A stretch of DNA of 64,000 nt from JBOGCH01 sp051656645 (GTDB lineage Bacteria > Bacteroidota > Bacteroidia > Bacteroidales > Marinifilaceae), in contig JBOGCH010000042.1 in assembly GCA_051656645.1 (NCBI GenBank), positions 111,529 to 175,528 of the forward strand, in the 5' to 3' direction. Position numbers and translations under genes: made by a program. How positions within the stretch are numbered: the stretch's first letter is position 1; each line of letters begins with the position of its first letter. Positions 29,829 through 38,928 of the stretch are shown here, in pieces. The notes beneath the pieces were generated by a model. It had not been told where the DNA came from. It was given only the letters and a program-made list of their open reading frames with translations, and made no database searches.

Positions 29829-30495
29829 TGCGAATCTCCTCTATTAATGTAATGGTTTGTTCCATTAAAGAGGTTATCTCACTCCACTTTTCTCCAACAA
29901 TTTGCTCTTTACTGAATAATTGCGATCCAATTCCTACGCACGTAACCCCGGCGTGAAACCAAGTTGTTAAACTCTCACGTGTTGGAGATACTCCTCCCGT
30001 AGGCATGATACTACTCCAAGGGCATGGTCCCTTAATGGCTGCAACGAAGCTTGCGCCACCCACTCCCGTACCAGGGAATAGCTTAACAATCTCCGCTCCC
30101 AACTCCTCCGCATAATTCATTTCGGACAATGTTCCGCATCCCGGAGCCCAAAGTACTTTGCGGCGATTACATACCTTTGCCATATCTGCATTAAGTAATG
30201 GAGACACTATAAAGTTTGCTCCTAACTGCAAGTACAATGCAGCAGTACCGGCATCAATCACGGAGCCTATACCAAGAATCAGTTCTGGTAATTCTTGTGC
30301 AGACCATTTTATCAATTCTGCGAATAACTCATGTGCAAAGTCGCCTCTATTTGTAAATTCAAATACACGGGCACCTCCGTTGTAGCAGGCACGGATAACA
30401 TTCTTACACACATTAATATCTTGATGATAAAAAACAGGTACCACACCTATTTTTTTCATTGTTAACGCCACTTCTATTCGGGTAAATCTTGCCAT
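29818..30495 (-). CDS. eda: KDPG aldolase (2-dehydro-3-deoxyphosphogluconate aldolase)
   Basis: A 225-residue class I aldolase. The Schiff-base Lys lies in EIVKLFPGT, the catalytic Glu in VFEFTNRG, and the phosphate-binding part is PTGGVSPT. The enzyme splits 2-keto-3-deoxy-6-phosphogluconate into pyruvate and glyceraldehyde-3-phosphate, the last step of unsaturated-uronate breakdown. It comes 22 bp after kdgK and overlaps dctP by 11 bp, so all three are probably made from one mRNA. It is cytoplasmic. Confidence 0.93.
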   Translation of the reverse strand: MARFTRIEVALTMKKIGVVPVFYHQDINVCKNVIRACYNGGARVFEFTNRGDFAHELFAELIKWSAQELPELILGIGSVIDAGTAALYLQLGANFIVSPLLNADMAKVCNRRKVLWAPGCGTLSEMNYAEELGAEIVKLFPGTGVGGASFVAAIKGPCPWSSIMPTGGVSPTRESLTTWFHAGVTCVGIGSQLFSKEQIVGEKWSEITSLMEQTITLIEEIRNEM

Positions 30496-30517
30496 AGATA
30501 AGATTTTAAAGTTGTTA

Positions 30518-31558
30518 CTATCTACTTACGCGTCCTGAAGCATCCCCTTTCATCAACTTTTCAACCTCCTCTACCGATACTAAATTAAAATCTCCGTAAA
30601 TTGTATGTTTTAAACATGATGCCGCAACGGCAAAATTCAATGCATTTTGATCATTTGACGGATATGTTATTAATCCGTAAATCAAACCGCCCATAAATGA
30701 GTCACCACCTCCCACACGGTCCACAATATGCGTTATATCGAATTGTGGAGCCTCAAATAGAGTTTCTCCATTATACAGAACTCCACTCCATGTGTTGTGA
30801 TTGGCATTTATAGAACCACGTAATGTTATGATTACCTTTTTAGCACGTGGAAAACGGTTCATTAGCTGCGTACAAACTGATTTAAAAGCAGCACCCTCAA
30901 CATGTCCGTTCGTTGCAGCAACATCAAATCCTTCCGGTTTAATGCCAAATACTTGCTCTGCATCTTCCTCATTGCCTAAGATAATATCACACCCCTCAAC
31001 CAGTTCAGGCATAATATCCGAAGCCGTTTTGCCGTATTTCCAAAGGTTTTTTCTAAAGTTCAAATCGCATGATACTGTTATTCCCATTGCGTTGGCAGCT
31101 TTTATAGCCTCCAAACAAACTTTAGCTGCACTCTCAGACAATGCAGGCGTTATTCCGGTCCAGTGAAACCATTGCGCGTCGGCAAATATTGCTTGCCAAT
31201 CCACCATTCCGGTTTCTATTGTTGAGATAGCACTGTGTGCCCTGTCATATACTACCTTACTTGCACGTGCCACAGCACCTGTTTCAAGAAAATAAATTCC
31301 TAATCGTTCACCGCCTCTAATTATATGTTTTGTCCCTACATTGTGTTTACGTAAATCCGCGATACATGCATCGGCTATATCATTTTGCGGCAATCGGCTA
31401 ATAAACTCTGTTGGAATACCGTAATTGGCTAGAGAAACCGCCACATTTGCCTCGCCACCACCAAATGTAGCGATATATTTATTTGCTTGAGAAAACCGCT
31501 CATATCCGGGAGTTGCTAGTCTTAGCATAATTTCCCCAAATGTAATTACCTTTTTCAT
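30518..31558 (-). CDS. kdgK: 2-keto-3-deoxygluconate kinase (PfkB family)
   Basis: A 346-residue sugar kinase. It opens with KKVITFGEIMLRLATPGYERF, contains the GGGEANVAVSLA substrate loop, and ends with the PfkB signature DRVGGGDSFMGGLIYGL, in which Asp is the catalytic base. It should phosphorylate KDG to KDPG, the substrate of the adjacent Eda. The gene sits 54 bp after the DUF4861 gene and 22 bp before eda. The KDG assignment rests on the pathway context, since PfkB members vary in specificity. Confidence 0.92.
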   Translation of the reverse strand: MKKVITFGEIMLRLATPGYERFSQANKYIATFGGGEANVAVSLANYGIPTEFISRLPQNDIADACIADLRKHNVGTKHIIRGGERLGIYFLETGAVARASKVVYDRAHSAISTIETGMVDWQAIFADAQWFHWTGITPALSESAAKVCLEAIKAANAMGITVSCDLNFRKNLWKYGKTASDIMPELVEGCDIILGNEEDAEQVFGIKPEGFDVAATNGHVEGAAFKSVCTQLMNRFPRAKKVIITLRGSINANHNTWSGVLYNGETLFEAPQFDITHIVDRVGGGDSFMGGLIYGLITYPSNDQNALNFAVAASCLKHTIYGDFNLVSVEEVEKLMKGDASGRVSR

Positions 31559-31612
31559 TCTGATGATTTTATTATCTCGCTATATACAATGACAATATAT
31601 AAATTATTTACT

Positions 31613-32731
31613 TTATTTATAACTAATGTTTAATAATTGCAAGTCATTGGCTATTTGATCATTAATAATTTGTTGCCACTGGTCATTACTCATAACACCT
31701 GCTTTACTCCAACCGTTACCTGTATAATAGGATATCGGTTCACCACTTTTAACAACTGTTTTCGCTACCAAATGTCCATCAATTTTTCCATACTCAACAT
31801 GCTGTGCATTCATTATAACACTCAAAAACAGACGGCCATTTGTACCCATTTCGGGCTCCTCATAGGTAATAAACCCTTTCTCAGCATTCTCTGTTATTTT
31901 GCCCCTATTGCCACGAAGAATAATCCCGGCACCTACAGGTAATGTTTCAAAGTTACCACTATACGTAACAGTTACTTTATTGAAATGAGAATTAGCCGAT
32001 AGTGAAATTATGCGTTCCTCCGTCACATCATACTCACCTACTTTAAATGGAGCGTATAAAAGTTTAAATGTTGTCCTTAATGGTCCATTTTCAATAACTT
32101 CATAGCTTACGTAGTTATTACCAAGCACAAACGATGAATCTAGAATTGGTGCCATCATACCGGCACCTAAAGTTCGTCCCACTTTATAATAATCTAGACC
32201 CTCGCCATGGTCCTTATGATAATCGTCCTTTTTATACCATTTATCTACAACCAACTCTTCCGTACGCTTTGCCCATACATCGATACCATTACTAATTTCC
32301 CCTGTATGCTCAAGAGCCGGACCATACATTCTAAATGCAACTTTATTGTTTTCCCACGCAAAATCGTCCTTACGTTCTGGAACAAAACGCCCAAAAGTAT
32401 TTGACTTAAATGGTGCAGGAGTGCCAATACTACAAAGCAACTGTGATTTACTTTGTGGCTCCATTGACATTTGAACAAGAACAGCTATAGGATTATTCGT
32501 TACATCCTTTACAACTTGATATGGTACGCTATTCTTGTTTTCATCAATAATTACTAAGTTCTCCACTGTAAGTTGTGGTAATGATACACGTAAACTATCC
32601 CACTGAATTTCAACATTCTGATTATGCTTTATTTCTGTATGAGAGTTTGATACGGTAACCTTTACCTGCTCTGTACAAGCAAAACAAGTAGCTGAAAGGA
32701 TTAAGGATTTTATTAATGAGTCTAGCTTCAT
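31613..32731 (-). CDS. DUF4861-family lipoprotein
   Basis: A 372-residue exported protein; the signal ends in a lipobox-like TCFAC followed by TEQVKVTVSN. The body reads like the family I know as DUF4861: VPYQVVKD near 70, FRMYGPALEHTGEISNGIDVW, GEGLDYYKVGRTLGAG and TYYTGNGW-like ends. It is a predicted beta-sandwich protein found in uronate and pectin gene clusters. No function is established to my knowledge. It lies between kduD and kdgK in what is otherwise a cytoplasmic pathway operon, 10 bp after kduD. A role as a periplasmic or surface enzyme on uronate-containing oligosaccharides is plausible. Confidence 0.78.
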   Translation of the reverse strand: MKLDSLIKSLILSATCFACTEQVKVTVSNSHTEIKHNQNVEIQWDSLRVSLPQLTVENLVIIDENKNSVPYQVVKDVTNNPIAVLVQMSMEPQSKSQLLCSIGTPAPFKSNTFGRFVPERKDDFAWENNKVAFRMYGPALEHTGEISNGIDVWAKRTEELVVDKWYKKDDYHKDHGEGLDYYKVGRTLGAGMMAPILDSSFVLGNNYVSYEVIENGPLRTTFKLLYAPFKVGEYDVTEERIISLSANSHFNKVTVTYSGNFETLPVGAGIILRGNRGKITENAEKGFITYEEPEMGTNGRLFLSVIMNAQHVEYGKIDGHLVAKTVVKSGEPISYYTGNGWSKAGVMSNDQWQQIINDQIANDLQLLNISYK

Positions 32732-32741
32732 ACTTATAGTT

Positions 32742-33536
32742 TTAATCTTCGTTCATAGCTTTGCCTAAAGAGGCAAGAATTCCTCCATCAACATAAAGAA
32801 CATGTCCGCTAACAAAATCGGATGCACGCGAAGCAAGGAACACGGCAGCTCCTGCTAAATCCTCAGGGTTTCCCCAACGTGCTGCAGGAGTTCGTTTAAT
32901 AATAAAATCATTAAACGGATGGCCATCAACACGTATCGGCGCCGTTTGTGCAGTAGCAAAATAGCCCGGACCAATTCCATTTACTTGAATATTGTAACGA
33001 GCCCATTCTGTAGCTAGATTACGTGTAAGCATTTTCAAACCACCTTTTGCAGCAGCATATGCACTCACAGTATCTCTACCCAATTCACTCATCATGGAGC
33101 ACATGTTGATAATCTTACCGCCACCGTTTTCAATCATATCCTTAGCAACTGCCTTAGCCATTATAAAAGGTGCTATAAGATCTACATTAATTACTTGTGT
33201 AAAATCCATTACACTCATATCTTTTGCAGGTATGCGTTTGATAATTCCTGCATTATTCACTAATATATCGATTGCACCAACCTCCGCTTTAATTGCCGCT
33301 ACCGTTTTTACAACATCTTCCTCGTTAGTAACGTCACATAAATAAGTGTGAACATCAATTCCTTTTTCTAAGTACTCTGCTTTGGCGTCTGCCAATTTCT
33401 CTTCACTAATATCGTTAATTACCAATTTAGCACCTGCCTCTGCTAAAGCAGTAGCTATAGCCATCCCTAAACCGTGAGTGGCACCAGTTACTAAAGCAAC
33501 TTTATTTTCCAAACTAAACATTTCAATACTTTTCAT
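32742..33536 (-). CDS. kduD: KduD-like SDR (2-keto-3-deoxygluconate-forming reductase)
   Basis: A 264-residue short-chain dehydrogenase with TGATHGLG for cofactor binding, NNAGIIKR, and the catalytic Ser (MCSMMSELG) and YAAAKGG motif. It is close in pattern to proteins often annotated as gluconate 5-dehydrogenase in Bacteroidota. Next to kduI it should reduce 2,5-diketo-3-deoxygluconate to KDG. It is encoded 21 bp after kduI. A start 15 bp inside (MFSLENKVALVTG) is also likely. Confidence 0.85.
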   Translation of the reverse strand: MKSIEMFSLENKVALVTGATHGLGMAIATALAEAGAKLVINDISEEKLADAKAEYLEKGIDVHTYLCDVTNEEDVVKTVAAIKAEVGAIDILVNNAGIIKRIPAKDMSVMDFTQVINVDLIAPFIMAKAVAKDMIENGGGKIINMCSMMSELGRDTVSAYAAAKGGLKMLTRNLATEWARYNIQVNGIGPGYFATAQTAPIRVDGHPFNDFIIKRTPAARWGNPEDLAGAAVFLASRASDFVSGHVLYVDGGILASLGKAMNED

Positions 33537-33557
33537 TGCAATATCTCTTAGAGGTTA

Positions 33558-34400
33558 CTATTTTAATTCAACTGTTGCGCAAATATCCATATCGCCATAA
33601 TCCAAATTCTCTCCGGCCATTCCCCATATAAATGTATAATTATGAGTTCCGGCAGCCGAATGGATTGACCAAACAGGCGAGATTACAGCATCTTCATTGT
33701 GCATCCAAATGTGACGCGTTTCGTCTGTACCTCCCATAAAGTGACATATTGCATGTTGAGAAGGTACTTCAAAATAGAAATAAGCTTCCATACGGCGACT
33801 ATGTGTGTGAGCAGGCATTGTATTCCATACACTTCCTGTTTGAAGTTCTGTCATACCCATTTGCAATTGGCAAGTTTCAAGAACCTCACGCACCAATAAT
33901 TTATTGATAATTCTGTGGTTAGAATCCTCTAATGATCCCATTTCCACAACAATTGCATCCTTTTTGGTAATCTTACGCGTTGGATAGTTTTTGTGTGCAG
34001 GAGCTGAATTAAAATAGAAATGCGCCGGTTGTTGTGCATTCTCACTACAAAAAACAACCTCTTTAACTCCTTGACCTACATACAAAGCTTCTTTGTATGC
34101 CAACGTGATTTTCTCTCCGTCAACAAGTACACTTCCTGTATTTCCCACATTTATTATTCCTAATTCTCTACGCTCAAGAAAATAAGTTGCCTTTAGTGGA
34201 TCGATTGCATTGAGAACCAAAGCTTCATTTACCGGAACAGCTCCGCCAACAATCAGCCTGTCGTACATAGAATATACCATATTCACCTCATCGGCACACA
34301 TTAATCCCTCAATTAAGTGTTCCTTGCGTAGTTTCTGTGTATCATATGCTTTCGCATCCTCAGGATGCGAAGCATATCTAATTTCATAGTTTGTTTTCAT
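33558..34400 (-). CDS. kduI: 4-deoxy-L-threo-5-hexosulose-uronate ketol-isomerase
   Basis: A 280-residue cupin isomerase. The opening NYEIRYASHPEDAKAYDT and the metal-binding block NTMPAHTHSRRMEAYFYFEVP, with His and Glu ligands, are diagnostic for KduI. It isomerises the linear form of the unsaturated uronate to 2,5-diketo-3-deoxygluconate, the first cytoplasmic step after import. It is encoded 16 bp after the LacI regulator gene. The length is normal for the family. Confidence 0.95.
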   Translation of the reverse strand: MKTNYEIRYASHPEDAKAYDTQKLRKEHLIEGLMCADEVNMVYSMYDRLIVGGAVPVNEALVLNAIDPLKATYFLERRELGIINVGNTGSVLVDGEKITLAYKEALYVGQGVKEVVFCSENAQQPAHFYFNSAPAHKNYPTRKITKKDAIVVEMGSLEDSNHRIINKLLVREVLETCQLQMGMTELQTGSVWNTMPAHTHSRRMEAYFYFEVPSQHAICHFMGGTDETRHIWMHNEDAVISPVWSIHSAAGTHNYTFIWGMAGENLDYGDMDICATVELK

Positions 34401-34416
34401 CTATAAATATCCTTTG

Positions 34417-35448
34417 TTATTTATGCTTATCATAAAGCGACGATTCCCTAATTTTTAATTCCGGATCTATCACTATGTTAAGCATTTGTTCATTATGTTC
34501 AATATTATCCAATAACATTTTAGCCGCTAAATGCCCCATACGGTATGGCGATTGATTAACCGAGGTTATTGTAGGATTAACATACTCGTCCATCGGCTCA
34601 TCGGCAAACCCTACTATCGATATTTGCTCGGGAACCTCATAGCCTCTGCTTTTAAGCTCAAGAATGGCACCCAAAGCAGCGTAGTCTCCCGCACAAAAAA
34701 TTGCATCCGGTATGCGCGTCTTAGCCAACATCTCCTTCGTCATCTCAATGCCGCTCTCTTTATCTGTTTGGCCCACGTAAATCCAATCCTCTTCAATCTT
34801 TATTCCCGCATCCTCCATGGCATCACGATATCCTCGGAAGCGATTTCTCCATATTGATGTTTCCTGCGGACCGGCAAAATGAAATATCCTTTTATTACCT
34901 TGTAAAAGCAAGTGTTTTACTGCATTATAAGCACCCTTATAGTCGTCCAATTTTACACTTCCCACCATGGGTGAATCAAGTGACGAACGGTCAAAAAACA
35001 CTAACGGCATTTGCATACTTACCCATTCCTCATAGGCAGCCAAATCACTATCCGGCAATGCCACAGATGCTACAATACCATCTACCTTCCCTAAGCCCAA
35101 AGAGCTTAGTATATGCGTTTCTCTATTCTTTATATCTTTAGTTTGGCATATAAGAACATCAAAATTACGATTATAAGCCTCCTCCTCTACTCCTTCAATA
35201 ACCGATGCAAAGAAATTCCTATTGATATTGGGTACTATAACTGCTATGGTATTAGTACGTCCGGTTTTTAAGTTTACTGCTACCAAATTGGGACGATAAT
35301 TCAATTCCTTCGCCTTTGCTCTAATCATTACTTTGCGCTCTACACTAATGGAAGGATGATCCTGCAAAGCGCGAGAAACTGTCGAAGCAGAAATATTTAA
35401 TGCTTTAGCTATATCATATATGGATGTTTTTTTTATTGTCGATGCCAT
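34417..35448 (-). CDS. LacI-family transcriptional regulator
   Basis: A 343-residue regulator. Residues 8-60 are a LacI helix-turn-helix and hinge (TSIYDIAKALNISASTVSRALQ, NYRPNLVAVNLKTGRT). The rest is a periplasmic-binding-protein-like sensor domain (IAVIVPNINRNFFASVIEGVEEEA, DAIFCAGDYAALGAI). It is the only DNA-binding regulator among the uronate genes and is cotranscribed with kduI. The most likely inducer is a pathway intermediate such as KDG, and the most likely operators are the two shared sites at 22986-23000 and 38929-38949. Both points are inference. Confidence 0.92.
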   Translation of the reverse strand: MASTIKKTSIYDIAKALNISASTVSRALQDHPSISVERKVMIRAKAKELNYRPNLVAVNLKTGRTNTIAVIVPNINRNFFASVIEGVEEEAYNRNFDVLICQTKDIKNRETHILSSLGLGKVDGIVASVALPDSDLAAYEEWVSMQMPLVFFDRSSLDSPMVGSVKLDDYKGAYNAVKHLLLQGNKRIFHFAGPQETSIWRNRFRGYRDAMEDAGIKIEEDWIYVGQTDKESGIEMTKEMLAKTRIPDAIFCAGDYAALGAILELKSRGYEVPEQISIVGFADEPMDEYVNPTITSVNQSPYRMGHLAAKMLLDNIEHNEQMLNIVIDPELKIRESSLYDKHK

Positions 35449-35492
35449 AAATTATTATTTATTATGCAAATTATGTTTCATGAATTGTTTCT

Positions 35493-35524
35493 CAAAAGTA
35501 TTTAAAAACAATTTATTTTCCTAA
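35493..35524 (-). promoter_or_regulatory. Putative promoter of lacI-kduI unit
   Basis: On the minus strand TACTTTTG (plus 35493-35500) matches the -7 consensus TAnnTTTG. A TTAG element lies 20 bp upstream (plus 35521-35524) as a weak -33 box. This would start transcription about 40 bp before the regulator gene, giving the regulator and the uronate enzymes a promoter separate from the PL8 and GH105 genes. Confidence 0.45.
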
Positions 35525-35565
35525 CATTTTAATTCATTGATTTACATGGTAATATACTCTTTAAT

Positions 35566-37686
35566 TTATTGTTTTTTTCTTTTATGCAATGGAATTCTTG
35601 CTTCCTTTCCATTATTCACCATTTGCTCATGTGTAGTTGTATTGCTTTCGCTAAAACAATACGCTTTCCCCGCCAATTCTAAACCAATATATTCCTCTTT
35701 TTGAGTAGGCTCAACAATACGAATAATTGGCAACTCCTTGCAACCATATTCATATTGCAGAATACAACCTTTACTCACTGCCACGCTCACATCCTTTCCA
35801 AAATTTAAAGTACCCGGTTTGTATAATATTGCAATGTGTTTTTTCAATTGCGGTATATGTACATGATGGCAACTATCATTTAATGTAATTATGTCTACTT
35901 TAGGTAGGAGCTTCGCCTTGTCCTCTTGAACAGTATAGGCATAAGTAGTTACACCACTGTTATGAGGTATTATCAATTTGAAAACGGAATCCGCTACAGT
36001 TTGCTCATCATAAAAATGTGCTACTCTGTGCCAATTTCCTTGTGCGAGCATTGTTTCTTGAACTGCACTTCCATTAAGCACCGTATAACACACACTATTA
36101 TGCGTAATTCGTTGTTTTCCATCACGCTCAACTCGCATAGTTACCGGACCATTGAGTTTACATTGGTTTATGGTAGTTGCTATGTCATAATCTTTTTTCC
36201 CTTTTATTCCACTACCCAGACACAACATTAACCCATCACAAACAATCCAACTTTTCTTTGCCTCCATGTCATCTTTCATAAAATATTCTGCAGCAACACC
36301 CACATTCTCATCGCTCATTCCTCCTACAAACAAACTATTATTAAACGTGTATGGACCCTTATGGCTCTTTATAAAATGATCCGTTTGAAATGTCGTAGTT
36401 CCAGGTATTTGATGCCAATTAAATGTTGCGAAAATATCCTTATACTCATCACCCTTACAACTAATAGCGGTTACTCCATCGCCGGTGTGATAGCCTAAAA
36501 GATTTTCTCTATTAACAATCTCTGCACCTATAACACGAGGAGAACTCATTTTTATTGAGAAGTAAATATTGGCAAATCGTGCTATCAACATATCCGAGTA
36601 AGGATAGAATGTTATTGATTTTTGCATTGCACTTTCACGCTCACCTACAATGTGATTTGTCAATAGCTCATTATACTGATCAGCCATCGTTTCATTGGCA
36701 TACGTCATGTTTATTACGGCACGTCCCACACTCAATGCCTTTCCACGTTGAGCATATTTAAATAATTGCCTATTACAAGCATTCATATCCATATACCCAT
36801 TCCAAAGTGTACGTCCTACACCTTGCACAAGGTAGTTGTGAAGAATTGCTACTTTCTCATCGCTAAAAGCAAACCGTGTTCCTCTTAACATTCTTGCCCA
36901 ATAGCTCATTGTATTGATATACGCAAGACCATAATTTCCAAACTGCTGTTGTGCTCCATGCTGATGAAAACTCCAATCAGGTTTAATCCCTTCTGTATCC
37001 GATGTTGTTATTAATGCATCAAAAACATCAACACATTGGCGTATTAATTCCAAATCATTTTGTAATATTCCCCGAATCAAAACATTCGCTGCCAGCCAAC
37101 ATTTATTCTGCCCAGTCATCCCTATTTTGGAGTGCTTCATATACTCAATGGCCTGCTGCTTTTGTATAGCGCTCAACTCTCCCTCCATCAACAAATAAAC
37201 GCCACCCATCATTTTAGGTGCGCCTATTTGATTATACCACCAATTGGGACACACAAGTTTAGCACCGTGCCAATAATCCATTGCCAGGAGTATACTTCGC
37301 TTAATAGCATCGTTCTTATAATAGTTTGACGTTGAACAACAATAAGCTCTGCTCATCATCAACAACCGCTCTGCGTGCTTCAAAGGATCCCATCCGCTAC
37401 GCGATTTATCTGTATAATCTATATCGCCCCACCTGCCTTGTCCATCTAGCTTTTCTAGGTAGGTAGCAACAACTGCATCATCAATATAATCATATAGCTC
37501 CCTTATCATTATATCGGGCGAACCGGAAAAACGCTTTATACTATCTATCTGAGCCTTGATGCCAGGCTGCACATAATATGTATTGATATGAACATCTACA
37601 ATTCGCTTCTTGAGCGTTTCCACATCCTGAGCACTTGCTTGTCCTATCGAGCCTAACAATACTATTAAATAAAATATATACCTCAT
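35566..37686 (-). CDS. Polysaccharide lyase family 8 (chondroitin AC / hyaluronate lyase type)
   Basis: A 706-residue protein with a signal peptide (LIVLLGSIGQASAQ) and the length of a chondroitinase AC. It has the alpha-toroid landmarks CPNWWYNQIGAPKMMGG and TGQNKCWLA, plus WSFHQHGAQQQFGNYG, and NACNRQLF. The candidate catalytic set is Asn194, His243, Tyr252 and Arg306. The His-Tyr and Tyr-Arg spacings (9 and 54) equal those I recall for Flavobacterium chondroitinase AC (His225, Tyr234, Arg288). PL8 cleaves chains with uronate at the +1 site by beta-elimination, giving unsaturated disaccharides for the GH88 hydrolase. Hyaluronan, chondroitin or another glucuronate polymer are all possible; other PL8 members act on xanthan-type substrates. 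Confidence 0.9.
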   Translation of the reverse strand: MRYIFYLIVLLGSIGQASAQDVETLKKRIVDVHINTYYVQPGIKAQIDSIKRFSGSPDIMIRELYDYIDDAVVATYLEKLDGQGRWGDIDYTDKSRSGWDPLKHAERLLMMSRAYCCSTSNYYKNDAIKRSILLAMDYWHGAKLVCPNWWYNQIGAPKMMGGVYLLMEGELSAIQKQQAIEYMKHSKIGMTGQNKCWLAANVLIRGILQNDLELIRQCVDVFDALITTSDTEGIKPDWSFHQHGAQQQFGNYGLAYINTMSYWARMLRGTRFAFSDEKVAILHNYLVQGVGRTLWNGYMDMNACNRQLFKYAQRGKALSVGRAVINMTYANETMADQYNELLTNHIVGERESAMQKSITFYPYSDMLIARFANIYFSIKMSSPRVIGAEIVNRENLLGYHTGDGVTAISCKGDEYKDIFATFNWHQIPGTTTFQTDHFIKSHKGPYTFNNSLFVGGMSDENVGVAAEYFMKDDMEAKKSWIVCDGLMLCLGSGIKGKKDYDIATTINQCKLNGPVTMRVERDGKQRITHNSVCYTVLNGSAVQETMLAQGNWHRVAHFYDEQTVADSVFKLIIPHNSGVTTYAYTVQEDKAKLLPKVDIITLNDSCHHVHIPQLKKHIAILYKPGTLNFGKDVSVAVSKGCILQYEYGCKELPIIRIVEPTQKEEYIGLELAGKAYCFSESNTTTHEQMVNNGKEARIPLHKRKKQ

Positions 37687-37757
37687 CGTTATTATTGTAT
37701 TACAGATATGTGCAGTTGCGCACTTAGCGCTATTGCGTAAATCCGGTTGTTAGCAAG

Positions 37758-38879
37758 CTACTCAGCGCTCATTTCATATATTTGTGTACCCGCTAAAAGA
37801 AAGGCTCCTACTCCATACACCTCTGTCATGTCCTTGGTTACGGCACGTGGATCTGCTCCAATAGGTTGCACATAACCCAATTTACCGTTAGTTTCAACTG
37901 CACGCACAAGCGCATCCCAACCTTTTGTTAAGGCAGGCATAAAAACAGTTTTTGGTAAAATATTTTGATTAATTCCATAAGCAAATGCATACACAATAAA
38001 GCCACTAGCACTAGTTTCAGGCGATGGGAAGCTGGCAGGGTCTAATAAACTAGCTCTCCAATATCCATCTTCCTGTTGTAGTTTTATTACTTTATTACAC
38101 AACTCAACAAAAAGCTGCTCATAAAATTTTCTATGCTTATCACTCTTAGGCAATGCTTGCAAAATCTCACACAATCCTCCTAATACCCAACCATTTCCGC
38201 GACCCCAAAATACTTTCTCTCCATTTTTCTCACGTTGAGTAAAATAGCGCCAATCACGATAGAATAAATTTTCGTCCTTATCATAAAGATAATTGTACGT
38301 TTTCATGAATTCGCTATTCATGTATTTGATATACTTCTTATCGCCCGTCAATGCATACAGTTTTGCATATACGGGAGGAGCCATAAATAATGCATCGCAC
38401 CAAGTCCACAAATCTAATCCCTTTCCGGTGCTATAATTCAACTCCATGTTTTGCTCTGCCGGATTTTTCATAACCCAATCCGTGCGCGCAATGGTAGGGT
38501 CTATCATTCCTTTGCGGTTATACTTCTTGTACATATCTATATATACCTGAGAAATACAAATATCATCGGCGTGGTACATTCGTTTTGCAGGTTGCCATCC
38601 CCCTTTATTAAAAATGGAACTTAAAAATTTATAGTAGGTCTGATCATTTCTAGTTTTCTCTGCCAATTCCGCCCAATCAACCATCCCCATATACATAGCT
38701 GCATTTTCCCATCCAAGAGGTTGGTGTTTTACGTTTTTAAAATTATCTATTTGCCAATCGGCAACACTATTCATAACATTCAATACATCCTTTTTCTCAA
38801 ATTTAGACGAAAAACCATCAGCAAAGGATGGAAAATAAGTTGTTAAAAACACTGCAGTTGTAAATAGAAGTTTCTTCAT
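37758..38879 (-). CDS. GH105 unsaturated uronyl hydrolase
   Basis: A 373-residue exported protein (FTTAVFLTTYFPSFA signal). It shows the GH105 (YteR/YesR-like) pattern: AMYMGMVDWAEL near 62, HADDICISQVYIDMY with Asp105/106, LWTWCDALFMAPPVYA with the likely general acid Asp162, and WGRGNGWVLGGLCEIL. GH105 enzymes hydrate unsaturated galacturonyl or glucuronyl residues, first known from rhamnogalacturonan. It is transcribed first in the uronate block, 50 bp behind a putative LacI operator. With a GH88 enzyme in the same operon, the two may split the work between linkage or sulfation types. Confidence 0.9.
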   Translation of the reverse strand: MKKLLFTTAVFLTTYFPSFADGFSSKFEKKDVLNVMNSVADWQIDNFKNVKHQPLGWENAAMYMGMVDWAELAEKTRNDQTYYKFLSSIFNKGGWQPAKRMYHADDICISQVYIDMYKKYNRKGMIDPTIARTDWVMKNPAEQNMELNYSTGKGLDLWTWCDALFMAPPVYAKLYALTGDKKYIKYMNSEFMKTYNYLYDKDENLFYRDWRYFTQREKNGEKVFWGRGNGWVLGGLCEILQALPKSDKHRKFYEQLFVELCNKVIKLQQEDGYWRASLLDPASFPSPETSASGFIVYAFAYGINQNILPKTVFMPALTKGWDALVRAVETNGKLGYVQPIGADPRAVTKDMTEVYGVGAFLLAGTQIYEMSAE

Positions 38880-38928
38880 CGGTAATTGTTTTTATATTTA
38901 AATCCTAGATAGTTTGTTTATTCTCTTA

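Noticed and set aside
30801..31166. 121-codon open frame antisense to kdgK
   Set aside because: It lies inside kdgK, whose PfkB motifs are clear, and the translated antisense product has no recognisable features.
37709..37723. Third LacI operator upstream of the PL8 gene (TGTGCAGTTGCGCAC)
   Set aside because: It is partly symmetrical and close to the PL8 start, but it lacks the CGATTG core and is not next to a -7 box.
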